A stretch of 36,728 nt of DNA. Source: JBGPIK01 sp041484845. Lineage in GTDB: Bacteria; Desulfobacterota; Binatia; UBA9968. The notes beneath the pieces are model-generated. The model saw nothing but the letters and a program-made list of their open reading frames with translations, was not told where the DNA came from and ran no database searches. The position numbers and the translations under genes are program-made. The stretch's first letter is position 1. Each line of letters opens with the position of its first letter. Positions 24,906 to 32,989 of this stretch are shown here, one piece after another. Location: NCBI GenBank assembly GCA_041484845.1, contig JBGPIK010000015.1, forward strand, positions 1 through 36,728, written 5' to 3'.

Positions 24906-25733
24906 TCACCATCGGGCCCTCGGTTTGGTTGCGTGAGATGTGGACAACACCTGAGACGAGTGGTTCCAAACCTGCCATGGCGCGTTGCCGCCGCTGTGAA
25001 TATCGTCGAGCATCTGCTTATCCTTAAAGGTGTCCATGGCTGCCCAAAAACCATCGTATTTATAAGCCAGGAGCTGCTCCTGTTCCAGCAACCTCTGGAA
25101 TGGCTCGTAAAGTAATTCCTCGCCGTCCCTCATGTATTGAAAGATGTCCTTGCGGAATACGAAGTACCCGCCATTGATCCGGATATCCGAACGGTTCACA
25201 TCCTTAATGGATTCCACGAGGCCGTCAGGCTTGAGCGTAATGAAGTGAAAGCTTAAATTGGGCCTGACGCAGAGGAAACTCGCCACCTTCCGTTCACGTT
25301 TGAAATGATCGATTTGATCGTTGAGAGGCAGGTCGGTAAGGCCGTCGCTGTAATTCGCGAGAAATACATCTTCTCCGTCGAGGTACTTCTCGACCGCCCT
25401 TAGACGTTGGCCGATATTAGAACTGACGCCAGTATCAGCAAAGGTAATGTTCCAGTCATCGATGTCGCTATTGAACAGCCGAAGATTCTTGCCGCCCTTG
25501 GATAGGACAAAATCGTTCGAAATACACTCGTTGTAGTTCAAGAAGTAGTTTTTGATAAAATCCGCTCCATGTCCAAGGCAGAGAATGAAGTCTTTGTGAC
25601 CGTAATGCGCGTAATATTTCATCACATGCCAGAGGATCGGTCGATATCCGATGTTGACCATCGGTTTGGGAATTGTTTCGGAAAACTCGCGCATCCGCAA
25701 TCCCTGCCCACCGCAAAAGAGAGCCACCTTCAT
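24906..25733 (-). CDS. Glucose-1-phosphate cytidylyltransferase-like nucleotidyltransferase (RfbF family)
   Basis: A 275-residue sugar nucleotidyltransferase. MKVALFCGGQGLRMREFSET is the signature nucleotide loop, followed by IPKPMVNIGYRPILWHVMKY and a FILCLGHGADFIKNYFLNYN segment. FLANYSDGLTDLPL near 127-140 holds the metal-binding aspartate, and the KYDGFWAAMDTFKDKQMLDD and APWQVW end are RfbF-like. It should make CDP-glucose from CTP and glucose-1-phosphate, the entry to CDP-deoxyhexoses. No CDP-glucose 4,6-dehydratase is in the window. The ribosome-binding site GAGGAGGG (25740-25747) lies 6 nt before ATG. The subfamily resembles ones I recall next to PIG-L, epimerase, C-methyltransferase and DUF4910 genes. 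Confidence 0.88.
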   Translation of the reverse strand: MKVALFCGGQGLRMREFSETIPKPMVNIGYRPILWHVMKYYAHYGHKDFILCLGHGADFIKNYFLNYNECISNDFVLSKGGKNLRLFNSDIDDWNITFADTGVSSNIGQRLRAVEKYLDGEDVFLANYSDGLTDLPLNDQIDHFKRERKVASFLCVRPNLSFHFITLKPDGLVESIKDVNRSDIRINGGYFVFRKDIFQYMRDGEELLYEPFQRLLEQEQLLAYKYDGFWAAMDTFKDKQMLDDIHSGGNAPWQVWNHSSQVLSTSHATKPRARW

Positions 25734-25739
25734 CAGAAA

Positions 25740-25747
25740 CCCTCCTC
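25740..25747 (-). promoter_or_regulatory. Ribosome-binding site of the cytidylyltransferase gene
   Basis: GAGGAGGG, the strongest Shine-Dalgarno match in the window, about 6 nt before ATG 25733. Confidence 0.75.
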
Positions 25748-25836
25748 ATATTGTAAGCCGCAATGTAGTCGCCAGTACACGTGGCCTGTAGCTACCCGAA
25801 CGTGACGTTTCGCACTCGCGCCGCAGGACCGCTCAT

Positions 25837-26790
25837 TCAGAAAAGTCCAGTAGTCACCGGGAGACACGACAAAAGCACGCGCCAATGAAAGACTGCACGC
25901 ACCGCCCGCTTCAAACCCATGACCAACTCGCCGGTGAGTGCCCTTCGAGCCCAAACTGTTTTACGCATCAGGAAGACAACGACGCGCCATTTGTCATCAT
26001 TTTCAATCGGAGCCCGCAGTACCGCACGATAGTTCGCGCAAAGGTGTCTCCATTGCGTAAAAGGAACGCGCCCTCTAGTGGTAGGATCAAAAAACTCCTG
26101 GAATTGTTCGATACTCTTGAAGCTGCTTGACGCTCCAGGATGAAAACGACGATAGAACAGGAATTCGGGAATCTCCCAAAATTTGCCATAAAGCGTTAAC
26201 TCAGCTAGCAGTGCTTTATCTGCAGCAATAAAATTTCCAATCAGGGCAGTTTTTTTTAAAACATCCGCTCTAATCAATCCGTAAATCGCGTTGACCAGAC
26301 CTAGTTCTAAAGATAGTTTTATAAACCGCTCACTTATTCTACCGGACTGTAAGTGCAATCCATCCTCATAATCCGAGATGATTTGGCCTCGGTCATCAAT
26401 GAGTTTTGTTTTCGGATAGGTAAGGACACTTGATCGCTCCCGATCAAGCACCTCCACACATCGAGCTAATGACGTGGGCGCAAACAAGTCATCACAATTC
26501 GCCCATCGAAAGTATTCACCCGATGACAACTCAAAGCACAGCCTGTAATTCGCCGCCGCGCCAAGATTTGTCGAATTACGGATATAGCGGATCCGCGGTT
26601 CCTTGGCGGCGTACGAATGACATATCTCTTCCGTCCGATCCTGCGACGCGTTGTCACAAATAATAAGCTCAAAATTCTCGTAGGTTTGTGCGAGCAGGGA
26701 ATCCAGTGTCTCGGCGATGTAGCGCTCCCCGTTATAAACAGGCATCCCGATGCTAACCCGAGACCGATGACCACTGTTTGCCACGATCAT
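25837..26790 (-). CDS. Glycosyltransferase family 2 (GT-A fold)
   Basis: A 317-residue GT-A transferase. VSIGMPVYNGERYIAETLDS near 12-31 and FELIICDNASQDRTEEICHS near 39-58 form the nucleotide-binding half. YFRWANCDDLFAPTSL near 93-108 gives the DxD metal site. It adds a sugar to the growing repeat unit at the cytosolic membrane face. ATG 26790 shares one base with the stop of the upstream small FG-GAP gene (TGATG), with GGAA shortly before it. The TTG start at 26793 is less likely. About 100 nt separates it from the cytidylyltransferase gene. Confidence 0.9.
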   Translation of the reverse strand: MIVANSGHRSRVSIGMPVYNGERYIAETLDSLLAQTYENFELIICDNASQDRTEEICHSYAAKEPRIRYIRNSTNLGAAANYRLCFELSSGEYFRWANCDDLFAPTSLARCVEVLDRERSSVLTYPKTKLIDDRGQIISDYEDGLHLQSGRISERFIKLSLELGLVNAIYGLIRADVLKKTALIGNFIAADKALLAELTLYGKFWEIPEFLFYRRFHPGASSSFKSIEQFQEFFDPTTRGRVPFTQWRHLCANYRAVLRAPIENDDKWRVVVFLMRKTVWARRALTGELVMGLKRAVRAVFHWRVLLSCLPVTTGLF

Positions 26791-27245
26791 CAATTCCTTC
26801 GATCAATTCGCCGTTGACTATCGATGGCTTTGTTTTGATAAAGCAGCACCTTGCGATGACTCCAACCAATGGAGATCATGTCCAGATCACCGTCGCCATC
26901 GATATCGACCGCTGCCCATCCCGCCTCAATGGGGAGAGGTGAACTATCGATCACGTATTTTGTCCATCCGTGTACGGCTCGGCAATACCCAACTATCGAC
27001 GGACCCCTCTCTCGACTCGCAATAATGAAGTCATTGATGCCGGCCTTGTCCGCATCAAGAACTAAACTTACCGTCTGTTCGGCAGACAGCCCAGGTGTAG
27101 CAATGCCTCCCTTCTTGCTAGAGAGTTTCGTCCACTCGGTAATTGAAGATTGTAACTTTGCTAGCGCAACGCCGGTGCCGCTCATGCTGGAAGCGAAAAC
27201 CATTGCTATAAGGAACCCCATCCGGTGAGCGTTGACTCGCAGCAT
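26790..27245 (-). CDS. Small secreted FG-GAP repeat protein
   Basis: A 151-residue protein. Residues 1-29 (MLRVNAHRMGFLIAMVFASS onward to VALA) are a signal peptide. The mature part contains one clear Dx(D)xDG repeat, AVDIDGDGDLDMISIGWSHR near 115-134, and a VSLVLDADKAGINDFIIAS segment that looks like a degenerate earlier repeat. It is much shorter than a full FG-GAP propeller, about seven repeats, so it is either a single-blade adaptor or the remnant of a larger protein. ATG 27245 was chosen for the AAGGAAG directly upstream; a longer frame from 27311 adds no signal. The stop overlaps the GT2 start. Confidence 0.72.
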   Translation of the reverse strand: MLRVNAHRMGFLIAMVFASSMSGTGVALAKLQSSITEWTKLSSKKGGIATPGLSAEQTVSLVLDADKAGINDFIIASRERGPSIVGYCRAVHGWTKYVIDSSPLPIEAGWAAVDIDGDGDLDMISIGWSHRKVLLYQNKAIDSQRRIDRRN

Positions 27246-27433
27246 TTCTTCCTTATCAAATGAGCGATGCTTGATTATTTCCCGGTGCGGTTCGAAAGAG
27301 TCACACAACAAGACTCTCTGGGCTCAGCTCGGTGCATGAACCCAGAATACACGCGCAGCTCTATTCGGTGCTCATCAATCGCCAAAACGACGTCCCTCGC
27401 GAAGGCAACCAAAACAGTTTCCTGCGCTTCATT

Positions 27434-28747
27434 TCATACCAGATCGAGCACCTGATCATACTGCTGCTGAAGAGCTTGTCTGAAAGCCGACCGCCTCTCC
27501 TCTATTTCTTTCTTTATCGTTTTGGATCTGGATTCCAGCGAAATAAATCGTGTTTTAAGTGAATCCGCATCAAACGAATTGATATCGACGACGTATTCTG
27601 ATTGACCCATCTGCATCATGAGGTCGGTAGTTTTCTTCTGGTATGCGATTCCCAAAACCGGTTTATTGAGCACATACGAAATGATGACACCGTGGAACCG
27701 CGTAGCAACAACTATATCGGTCATGCAAATCGCCGAGACCAGTTCATCGAACGAAGAAATCGACTTCTCTATGATATTCTGCGTAAGCTTATTATTTGCC
27801 TTCGCTTTCATGAGTTTTTTGATATCACTGATCACCGGCGGGTCCAGATGGAGTTGCGTGGGGAAAAACAAAGTCCTATATCCTCTTTGAATTACCCACA
27901 ATGCAAAAGTAGCTACCTTATTCACATATAACTCGTACTGATGGGCATTAGCTCCCAGCCAGTACTTTTCATCTAAGAATGGCACCGGATTGATTCCTAC
28001 AATTGGTAGAGATTCACGACCAACGGCATCGCTTAAAGGGGGATTGATTTGTAAACTGTACACCAAGTCAGGAAATACGGCGTTTTGCCCTGAGACGCCC
28101 AGCGTTTCGACAAACGCTCGAGAGCTTTCATCACGGTACGAGCGATAGCTTGACAGCATAAGCCCGACTCTGGCGAAAAATCTTCCCAGCGGCGACTGAA
28201 TGGGACCGGCCCCTACACTGACGAAAGCAACCTTTGTATTGACAGCCTTCGCGAGCAGCACCCATTTGAATAGCGTGTATGGGAATGCCCAGGGACCGCC
28301 AACATAGTCGATCAATTGCTGCGATCCGGCAATGATCAGGAGATCAATGCCCTTCAGACTTCGATAGCACTGTATCAAGAACCTCGGCTCACGCAGTGAA
28401 GTCAGAAAAATATGCCATCTTTTCTGGAGTCCTCTAAGGAATGCATAAACGACGGGAATTGCTTTCAGTGTGATTTTGATCTGTTGAGTAACCTTCGCTG
28501 ATACGCCAGAGCTGTGAAGGCCCATCACGTTATTTTTGTAGTCCATCCGCTTATCAATTTGGTGTATTGGAAAAGCAGCTATCTTGTGCCTTTTTTTTGT
28601 ATCCTCGGGATTGCTCGTGAAACCATAGATCTGAGCGTCCGGGTACCGACAGTTAATGTTTTGAATTACTGCGGCAACAATAGCTTCGTCTCCGAGATTT
28701 TGGTTGCCTACATGACCCAAGATACCGATTTTCCGTGCGCCAGCCAT
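27434..28747 (-). CDS. Polysaccharide pyruvyl transferase family protein (CsaB-like)
   Basis: A 437-residue GT-B-like protein of the polysaccharide pyruvyl transferase family. KIGILGHVGNQNLGDEAIVA near 4-23 is the N-terminal signature, and VVATRFHGVIISYVLNKPVL near 355-374 the conserved histidine motif. FVSVGAGPIQSPLGRFFARV also matches. Members transfer pyruvate from PEP as a ketal onto glycan sugars, and some homologues have other transferase roles. The start at ATG 28747 leaves a 50-nt gap after the methyltransferase; the longer frame from 28849 overlaps that gene by 52 nt and adds family-foreign residues. Pyruvate ketals would add negative charge to the polymer. Confidence 0.83.
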   Translation of the reverse strand: MAGARKIGILGHVGNQNLGDEAIVAAVIQNINCRYPDAQIYGFTSNPEDTKKRHKIAAFPIHQIDKRMDYKNNVMGLHSSGVSAKVTQQIKITLKAIPVVYAFLRGLQKRWHIFLTSLREPRFLIQCYRSLKGIDLLIIAGSQQLIDYVGGPWAFPYTLFKWVLLAKAVNTKVAFVSVGAGPIQSPLGRFFARVGLMLSSYRSYRDESSRAFVETLGVSGQNAVFPDLVYSLQINPPLSDAVGRESLPIVGINPVPFLDEKYWLGANAHQYELYVNKVATFALWVIQRGYRTLFFPTQLHLDPPVISDIKKLMKAKANNKLTQNIIEKSISSFDELVSAICMTDIVVATRFHGVIISYVLNKPVLGIAYQKKTTDLMMQMGQSEYVVDINSFDADSLKTRFISLESRSKTIKKEIEERRSAFRQALQQQYDQVLDLV

Positions 28748-28797
28748 GTTAATTCTTTGAGCGGCCACCATTGGACGTGGTGGGGGTTGAGTTCTAC

Positions 28798-29586
28798 TTA
28801 TGATCTCTTCTGGGCCAATGCCACAAGTGTGTACCCCCATCCGGCCCATTCCTTAAATCTCTCCAGCCTTCGTTGAGACATCAACAATCCAAGCATGGTG
28901 TTAAGCTTTTGGGAGTTTATCAGCCTCAAAATACCATGATTCCCAAGTGGCACGATGCTACACGCGTGAATAATTCGGAAGCGCCGACAGAGAAGACGTT
29001 TGAGGTCAGCCATTGCCAGCCACCGTTCGATATGCTCGGGCGGCTGCGGCGGCCAATCGCTTCGATCCATGACAAATTTATTGGGAGTCGTCAAAATGAG
29101 ATAACCGCGTGATTTCAGCAGATCCGCGGCGCGCTCGATATAGGCAGTTTGATCCGGAACGTGAGCAATGACTTCCTGAGAAACAACGATATCGTAATAA
29201 GCGCTCGGCAAGCGCATTTGAAAAATATCCCCGGCGATAAATCTGATGTGGGGTGCCCGAGACTGCGCTGCTGCAATGACATTCTCAGCCAAGTCAATAC
29301 CAGTCGCTTCACCAAACTCTGCTAACCGCTCGGTAAGCCAGCCGGTGCCGCAACCAAAGTCGAGGATCTTCGGGTGTTCGATGGCCAGCGAACGGACAAC
29401 GTCCAGAATGGCTGTGCCACGCCGTAAGGACCAGTCGTTGAGGTTATGCGGATCGCGAAGAGTGGCGTTCCAAATATTCCAAAACTGTTGTTGTTCAGAT
29501 AATGTTGGATTCGTTGAGGCTGACATTTGTACCGTTCTCCTAACCGGGAATTTTCCCGGGTTCAGGCTAACCTGTTGACAACTCAT
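28798..29586 (-). CDS. Class I SAM-dependent methyltransferase
   Basis: A 262-residue Rossmann-fold methyltransferase. Motif I is KILDFGCGTGWLTERLAEFG; motif II is TGIDLAENVIAAAQSRAP; the IVVSQEVIAHVPDQTAYIER segment is motif IV. Such enzymes near EPS genes usually O- or N-methylate sugars or lipid-linked units; the acceptor is unknown. The start at 29586 overlaps the upstream DUF4910 gene by 20 nt with GGAG 7 nt before it. An internal ATG at 29526 (MSASTNPTLSEQQQFW) with GGAG 10 nt upstream is nearly as good. A C-terminal RLERFKEWAGWGYTLVALAQ helix completes the fold. Confidence 0.85.
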   Translation of the reverse strand: MSCQQVSLNPGKFPVRRTVQMSASTNPTLSEQQQFWNIWNATLRDPHNLNDWSLRRGTAILDVVRSLAIEHPKILDFGCGTGWLTERLAEFGEATGIDLAENVIAAAQSRAPHIRFIAGDIFQMRLPSAYYDIVVSQEVIAHVPDQTAYIERAADLLKSRGYLILTTPNKFVMDRSDWPPQPPEHIERWLAMADLKRLLCRRFRIIHACSIVPLGNHGILRLINSQKLNTMLGLLMSQRRLERFKEWAGWGYTLVALAQKRS

Positions 29587-30892
29587 TTGGGCTCTCCCTC
29601 AATAAATCGCATGCCAATAAAGCATCCGCCGCGCTTTTTACGGCAGCGAATGTCAGGCCGGCTCGTTCGGCGATATCTAGCAGCGTGTGATTTCCATCAG
29701 AGAGATTTAGTACCCAAAGCAGTGCCAAGTCGTCGGCACCGCCACTGGGATAACCTCGATAAAGCCCTCGCTTCCCGAGTTGTGGTTCACCTTTCGGGTT
29801 TTGGTTTAAATAGGCATTGTTGTTATCGAGTACAGTTATCGCTGACAGACATTGAAAGAACGAATCGGCAAGGTATTGCGGCCGTACAAAGTCCAAGTTA
29901 TCTGCGGAAGTGTGATATTCGGAAAACCGGCCATTCGGAGTTCTCGTGAAACAACCGACCGGAAGATTGAATCCCGGCGAACAGAACTGGCGCTCGTCGT
30001 AACCATAGGGGCAGAAGTCTAGGATTTCAAAGTCCTGACCCGAATGCTTGAACGTATGCGACACAGCTTTATCTATGTTTGCGTCGCCTTGCCGACTCTT
30101 TTTGTAGGTCAACCGGCCTGGATCACCTACACAGGCTATGACTAACCCATGCTTTATATTTTGTACCCCGCTCTCGTTAAGCGAAAGCCAAGTAATAGAA
30201 CCTATAGTGCTTGGTATAAACAGAAACCGATAGGTATAGTGAAGTGAAACCTGGCCTAAATACTTACCAAGCATCGTCACAAGGGAAATCCCAGATAGGT
30301 TGTCATTCGCAAGAGACGGGTGACAAACATGACACGAGATCAACACTTCGTCCGCGCACTTACCGGGCAAAACATACTCGCCATATGTCAGGAAACCTGG
30401 TTTAAGTGAGCTATCAACACACACCTCGTACTCCTCATCTGTCAACTCCTGCAATTGAGCATGGCTCAGACAGAATCCCCAGTTTTGTTTATAATAAGCG
30501 GTTCGAAAAGGAATCCATTCAGGATGGTCAGGCAAGGTAAAAAGATGCCCCTTCAATTCTTCCAGCGGCATCCTCTGCTTAACTGGAACGCTGTAGCCTA
30601 CAACGTGCAAGTTCGAATTTTTAAAATCGATGATTTTCTCGCCTCTCGAATTCTTTATGTATGCATCCTTAATATTCCACTCCTTAGGTATGGTCCAATC
30701 AAGTACCTGTTTCCCAGTAGGAATTTCATGAATCGTAAGCGGGATATGACTTGAAATATGGCGCAATGTTTCCCGAACTCCATTGCCGGTAATGCTGCGA
30801 CAGACAGGATAGAGTTGGCATACAATACGATACATCTCATCGCCAACGGTGCCTGATGTTGGCGGACCGTTGAGTTCATTGACACTTATCAT
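29567..30892 (-). CDS. DUF4910-family protein with zinc-aminopeptidase-like fold
   Basis: A 441-residue protein of the DUF4910/DUF2172 type. The N-terminal MYRIVCQLYPVCRSITGNGV segment (20-39) and WNIKDAYIKN-type motif are family-typical. A peptidase-like core follows: VLISCHVCHPSLANDNLSGI near 184-203 with His and Asp metal ligands, and FCPYGYDERQFCSPG plus RFSEYHTSADN near 297-335. The C-terminal ~70 residues (DLALLWVLNLSDGNHTLLDI onward) resemble a winged helix. The fold is that of M28-like zinc aminopeptidases, but members sit in sugar and natural-product clusters and the true substrate is unknown. ATG 30892 has no strong ribosome-binding site; the stop overlaps the methyltransferase start. 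Confidence 0.84.
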   Translation of the reverse strand: MISVNELNGPPTSGTVGDEMYRIVCQLYPVCRSITGNGVRETLRHISSHIPLTIHEIPTGKQVLDWTIPKEWNIKDAYIKNSRGEKIIDFKNSNLHVVGYSVPVKQRMPLEELKGHLFTLPDHPEWIPFRTAYYKQNWGFCLSHAQLQELTDEEYEVCVDSSLKPGFLTYGEYVLPGKCADEVLISCHVCHPSLANDNLSGISLVTMLGKYLGQVSLHYTYRFLFIPSTIGSITWLSLNESGVQNIKHGLVIACVGDPGRLTYKKSRQGDANIDKAVSHTFKHSGQDFEILDFCPYGYDERQFCSPGFNLPVGCFTRTPNGRFSEYHTSADNLDFVRPQYLADSFFQCLSAITVLDNNNAYLNQNPKGEPQLGKRGLYRGYPSGGADDLALLWVLNLSDGNHTLLDIAERAGLTFAAVKSAADALLACDLLRESPNELSTG

Positions 30893-30930
30893 AGTACTTT
30901 GTTCATTCTATCAAATTCCCGGCTGAGGAC

Positions 30931-30962
30931 CCGGGGCGTTAGCCCGGAGGTGAAAGCCTCCG
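30931..30962. repeat. Overlapping short hairpins in the DUF4910 leader
   Basis: CCGGG (30931-30935) can pair with CCCGG (30943-30947). CGGAGG (30945-30950) pairs perfectly with CCTCCG (30957-30962) around a TGAAAG loop. The two hairpins share three bases, so they are mutually exclusive folds. Confidence 0.6.
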
Positions 30963-31003
30963 AAGGCTGGGAGGGTTTTGATCTGTGTTTTGCATTTCAA
31001 GTG

Positions 31004-31023
31004 CCACGGGCGTAAGCCCGTGG
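31004..31023. repeat. Perfect GC-rich hairpin in the C-methyltransferase/DUF4910 spacer
   Basis: An 8-bp perfect stem, CCACGGGC (31004-31011) and GCCCGTGG (31016-31023), closes a GTAA loop. It lies about 80 nt downstream of the C-methyltransferase stop. No T-run follows on the minus strand, so it does not look like a simple terminator. It resembles REP-type palindromic elements seen in many copies in some genomes. Confidence 0.7.
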
Positions 31024-31105
31024 GTATCTACATTTCCCGCCGCTTCGGAGGAAGGAAGAGCGGATGCTGACGCCGTGCCGTCGGTTCCCGTGGATAACTG
31101 CCCGA

Positions 31106-32362
31106 TTACTGACTCGCGTGATCCGAATGTACCTTAACCTCAGGTATCGGAACTACGAATTGAGCGCCCCAGTTCCGTACATATTGTAGTTGTCGCATAA
31201 TCTCGTGTTGCAGGTTCCAGGGAAGGATCAAGATATAATCCGGCTTTGTTTCAGCAATCTTGTCTGGGTGAAAAATGGGTATGTGGGTGCCAGGCAAGAA
31301 TTTTCCCTGCTTGTACGGACTCCGATCAACCACGTAATCGAGGAAATCCGTGCGAATACCACAATAGTTCAACAGCGTGTTTCCTTTTCCAGCGGCGCCG
31401 TAACCGACAATGGAACAGCCTTGACGTTTTACCGAAATCAAAAACTCAAGCAACTTACGTTTGGTTTCCTTGACCTTTTCAGTAAAGGGAAAATAATGAT
31501 CGAGGCGTGCAAATCCGGCCTTTTCCTCTCTTGTGCGCAGCTCGATTACGTGGTTCTCCACCGTCTTCGACGTGTCGTCTCTGTGGCGAGCATAGATCCT
31601 CAGGGAGCCTCCGTGAGTTGGGATTTCTTCAACGTCGAAAAGCACCAAGCCGTGAGCAGCAAAGATCTTTTCCACTGTGAGAAAAGACAAATAGGAGAAG
31701 TGTTCATGGTAAATGGTGTCGAATTGGTTGCCCTCCATAAGGCACAGCAAGTGCGGGAACTCCATGGTAATCACGCCCCGGGCCGCCAGGAGAATCTTCA
31801 TCCCTGCAACAAAGTCGTTGATGTCGGGCACGTGAGCCAACACGTTGTTCCCCAGCAGGAGATCGGCTTTCGTTCCAGTTAAGGCAATCTCGCGCGCTGT
31901 GTTCTGGCCAAAAAATTTCACTATAGAAGCGATGCCCTTCTGCGCTGCAACCGCTGCGATATTCGCCGCCGGCTCAATCCCAATAACCGGGATCTGACGC
32001 TCCACAAAATACTGCAGCAGATATCCGTCATTGCTCGCGATCTCCACTACCTGGCTATTGGAAGTCAGGCCAAACCGGGCGATCGCCATTTCGGTGTAGT
32101 TTTTTGCGTGCTGCAGCCAGGTGTCAGAATAGGACGAGAAATAGGCATAATCGCTAAAGATCTTTTCCGGACTCACATACTCCAAGAGCTGAACCAGAAA
32201 ACAATTACCGCACACATAGACATGGAGGGGATAAAACGGCTCCATGTGATTGAGTTGTTCAAGGCTCACATAACTTTCGCATAAAGGAGACATACCCAGA
32301 TCAACAAAGGTATGGCGCAATCCGACTCCGCAGAATCGGCAAGAAGAGGGTGATGAGGTCAT
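31106..32362 (-). CDS. Sugar C-methyltransferase (TylC3/NovU-type, zinc-binding N-terminus)
   Basis: About 418 residues from ATG 32362. Zinc-binding cysteines C8, C11, C51 and C54 (SCRFCG ... VYVCGNC) precede a Rossmann SAM domain with QVVEIASNDGYLLQYFVERQ near 105-124. The C-terminal part GCSIVGYGAAGKGNTLLNYC matches the third domain of this family. These enzymes C-methylate keto-sugar nucleotides to make branched deoxysugars such as mycarose and noviose. Together with the RfbF-like protein, this suggests a branched CDP-sugar. The longer frame to 32416 starts inside a family C repeat and its first 18 residues are unlikely to be native. No clear ribosome-binding site is visible at either start. 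Confidence 0.88.
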   Translation of the reverse strand: MTSSPSSCRFCGVGLRHTFVDLGMSPLCESYVSLEQLNHMEPFYPLHVYVCGNCFLVQLLEYVSPEKIFSDYAYFSSYSDTWLQHAKNYTEMAIARFGLTSNSQVVEIASNDGYLLQYFVERQIPVIGIEPAANIAAVAAQKGIASIVKFFGQNTAREIALTGTKADLLLGNNVLAHVPDINDFVAGMKILLAARGVITMEFPHLLCLMEGNQFDTIYHEHFSYLSFLTVEKIFAAHGLVLFDVEEIPTHGGSLRIYARHRDDTSKTVENHVIELRTREEKAGFARLDHYFPFTEKVKETKRKLLEFLISVKRQGCSIVGYGAAGKGNTLLNYCGIRTDFLDYVVDRSPYKQGKFLPGTHIPIFHPDKIAETKPDYILILPWNLQHEIMRQLQYVRNWGAQFVVPIPEVKVHSDHASQ

Positions 32363-32406
32363 ATCAGTGACATGCGGTCTTGTGGTTTTTCCCTTGGCTC
32401 GTGGCA

Positions 32407-32435
32407 CATTGCGCATAGCGCATGGGGCATAGCGT
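32407..32435. repeat. Family C repeat (CATAGGGCATGG type)
   Basis: CATTGCGCATAGCGCATGG and GGGCATAGCG units. The same family flanks AsnB-3 at 32995-33021 and 34792-34831 and recurs near 35324-35352. It overlaps the longer start candidates of the C-methyltransferase. Confidence 0.65.
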
Positions 32436-32462
32436 TCTTACTCCAGCCATTCAGAGTGCCGA

Positions 32463-32575
32463 GTAAAAAGGACTGAGGACTGAGTGCCACGGACCAACCG
32501 AGAATAGACTACAGCCGACGACTGACTACGAAATCCAGGACTACTGACCACAGGACCGTGGACAACAGACAACCA
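32463..32575. repeat. Family D repeat block (GACCACGGACAAC type)
   Basis: Degenerate units GGACTGAGGACTGAGTG, CCACGGACCAACCGAG, CGACTGACTACGAAATCC, and GACCACAGGACCGTGGACAA recur about every 10-15 nt without strict period. The same kind of block occurs at 32837-32965 and, on the other strand sense, at 6604-6678. Confidence 0.7.
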
Positions 32576-32615
32576 CTTTTGCTGCAAGGCGCATTGCTCG
32601 CGCCGGCACCGTCCC

Positions 32616-32644
32616 GGCAAGCTTCCGCCATTACTGCATGCTCT
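32616..32644. repeat. Shared intergenic element F, copy 2
   Basis: GGCAAGCTTCCGCCA plus a TGCATGCTCT tail, matching 6211-6239. On the minus strand an ATG (at about 32631) precedes the conserved part and opens a short frame that soon enters family D repeat; it is not called as a gene. Confidence 0.6.
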
Positions 32645-32836
32645 TATATGCGGCGGCAGGTCTCGGCAGAATCAATCGGCAGTTTGTGCCAGAAATTGAC
32701 AAACCTTTATAACTATAACAGGATTTGTCTTATCCCTATATATTCTGGACAATTAAGGACAACGCTGTCCCGAATCACTTGTCAATTCGTGGTAGTGGCA
32801 TCATCGAGCAAAAGTTGCTCCAAAGCACCAAGTGAG

Positions 32837-32965
32837 TGCTGAGGACAGCTTACGGGACAACCGACCACGGAATACTTGCGACAAAGGACCACAGACAACT
32901 GACCACGGACTACAGGAGCCCCGACGACGGACCGCTGACAACGGACCACCGGTTTCCTGCTGTCT
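32837..32965. repeat. Family D repeat block upstream of the AsnB-3 end
   Basis: Units GACAACCGACCACGGAATAC, GGACCACAGACAACTGACC, CACGGACTACAGGAG and GACCGCTGACAACGGACCAC follow closely. The block lies just past the AsnB-3 stop and family C repeat. Confidence 0.7.
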
Positions 32966-32989
32966 GCTCACTGCCCTCTTCATTCCTCA

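Larger units (their letters stand above)
32363..32989. other. Spacer without a gene, families C, D and F
   Basis: The ~627 nt between AsnB-3 and the C-methyltransferase holds no gene. From the right: family D block (32837-32965), about 190 nt of AT-richer unassigned sequence (32650-32836), element F (32616-32644), family D block (32463-32575) and family C units (32407-32435). All small frames here are repeat artefacts. Confidence 0.65.

Noticed and set aside
32608..32625. Possible sigma-54 -24/-12 element (GG-N10-GC)
   Set aside because: GG and GC are spaced correctly but the flanking bases (CGGCAC, CGGCA) depart from TGGCAC and TTGC, and the strand faces away from the minus-strand genes.
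32696..32719. TTGACA followed by TATAAC as a sigma-70 promoter
   Set aside because: The spacing is about 12 nt instead of 16-18 and no plus-strand gene follows.
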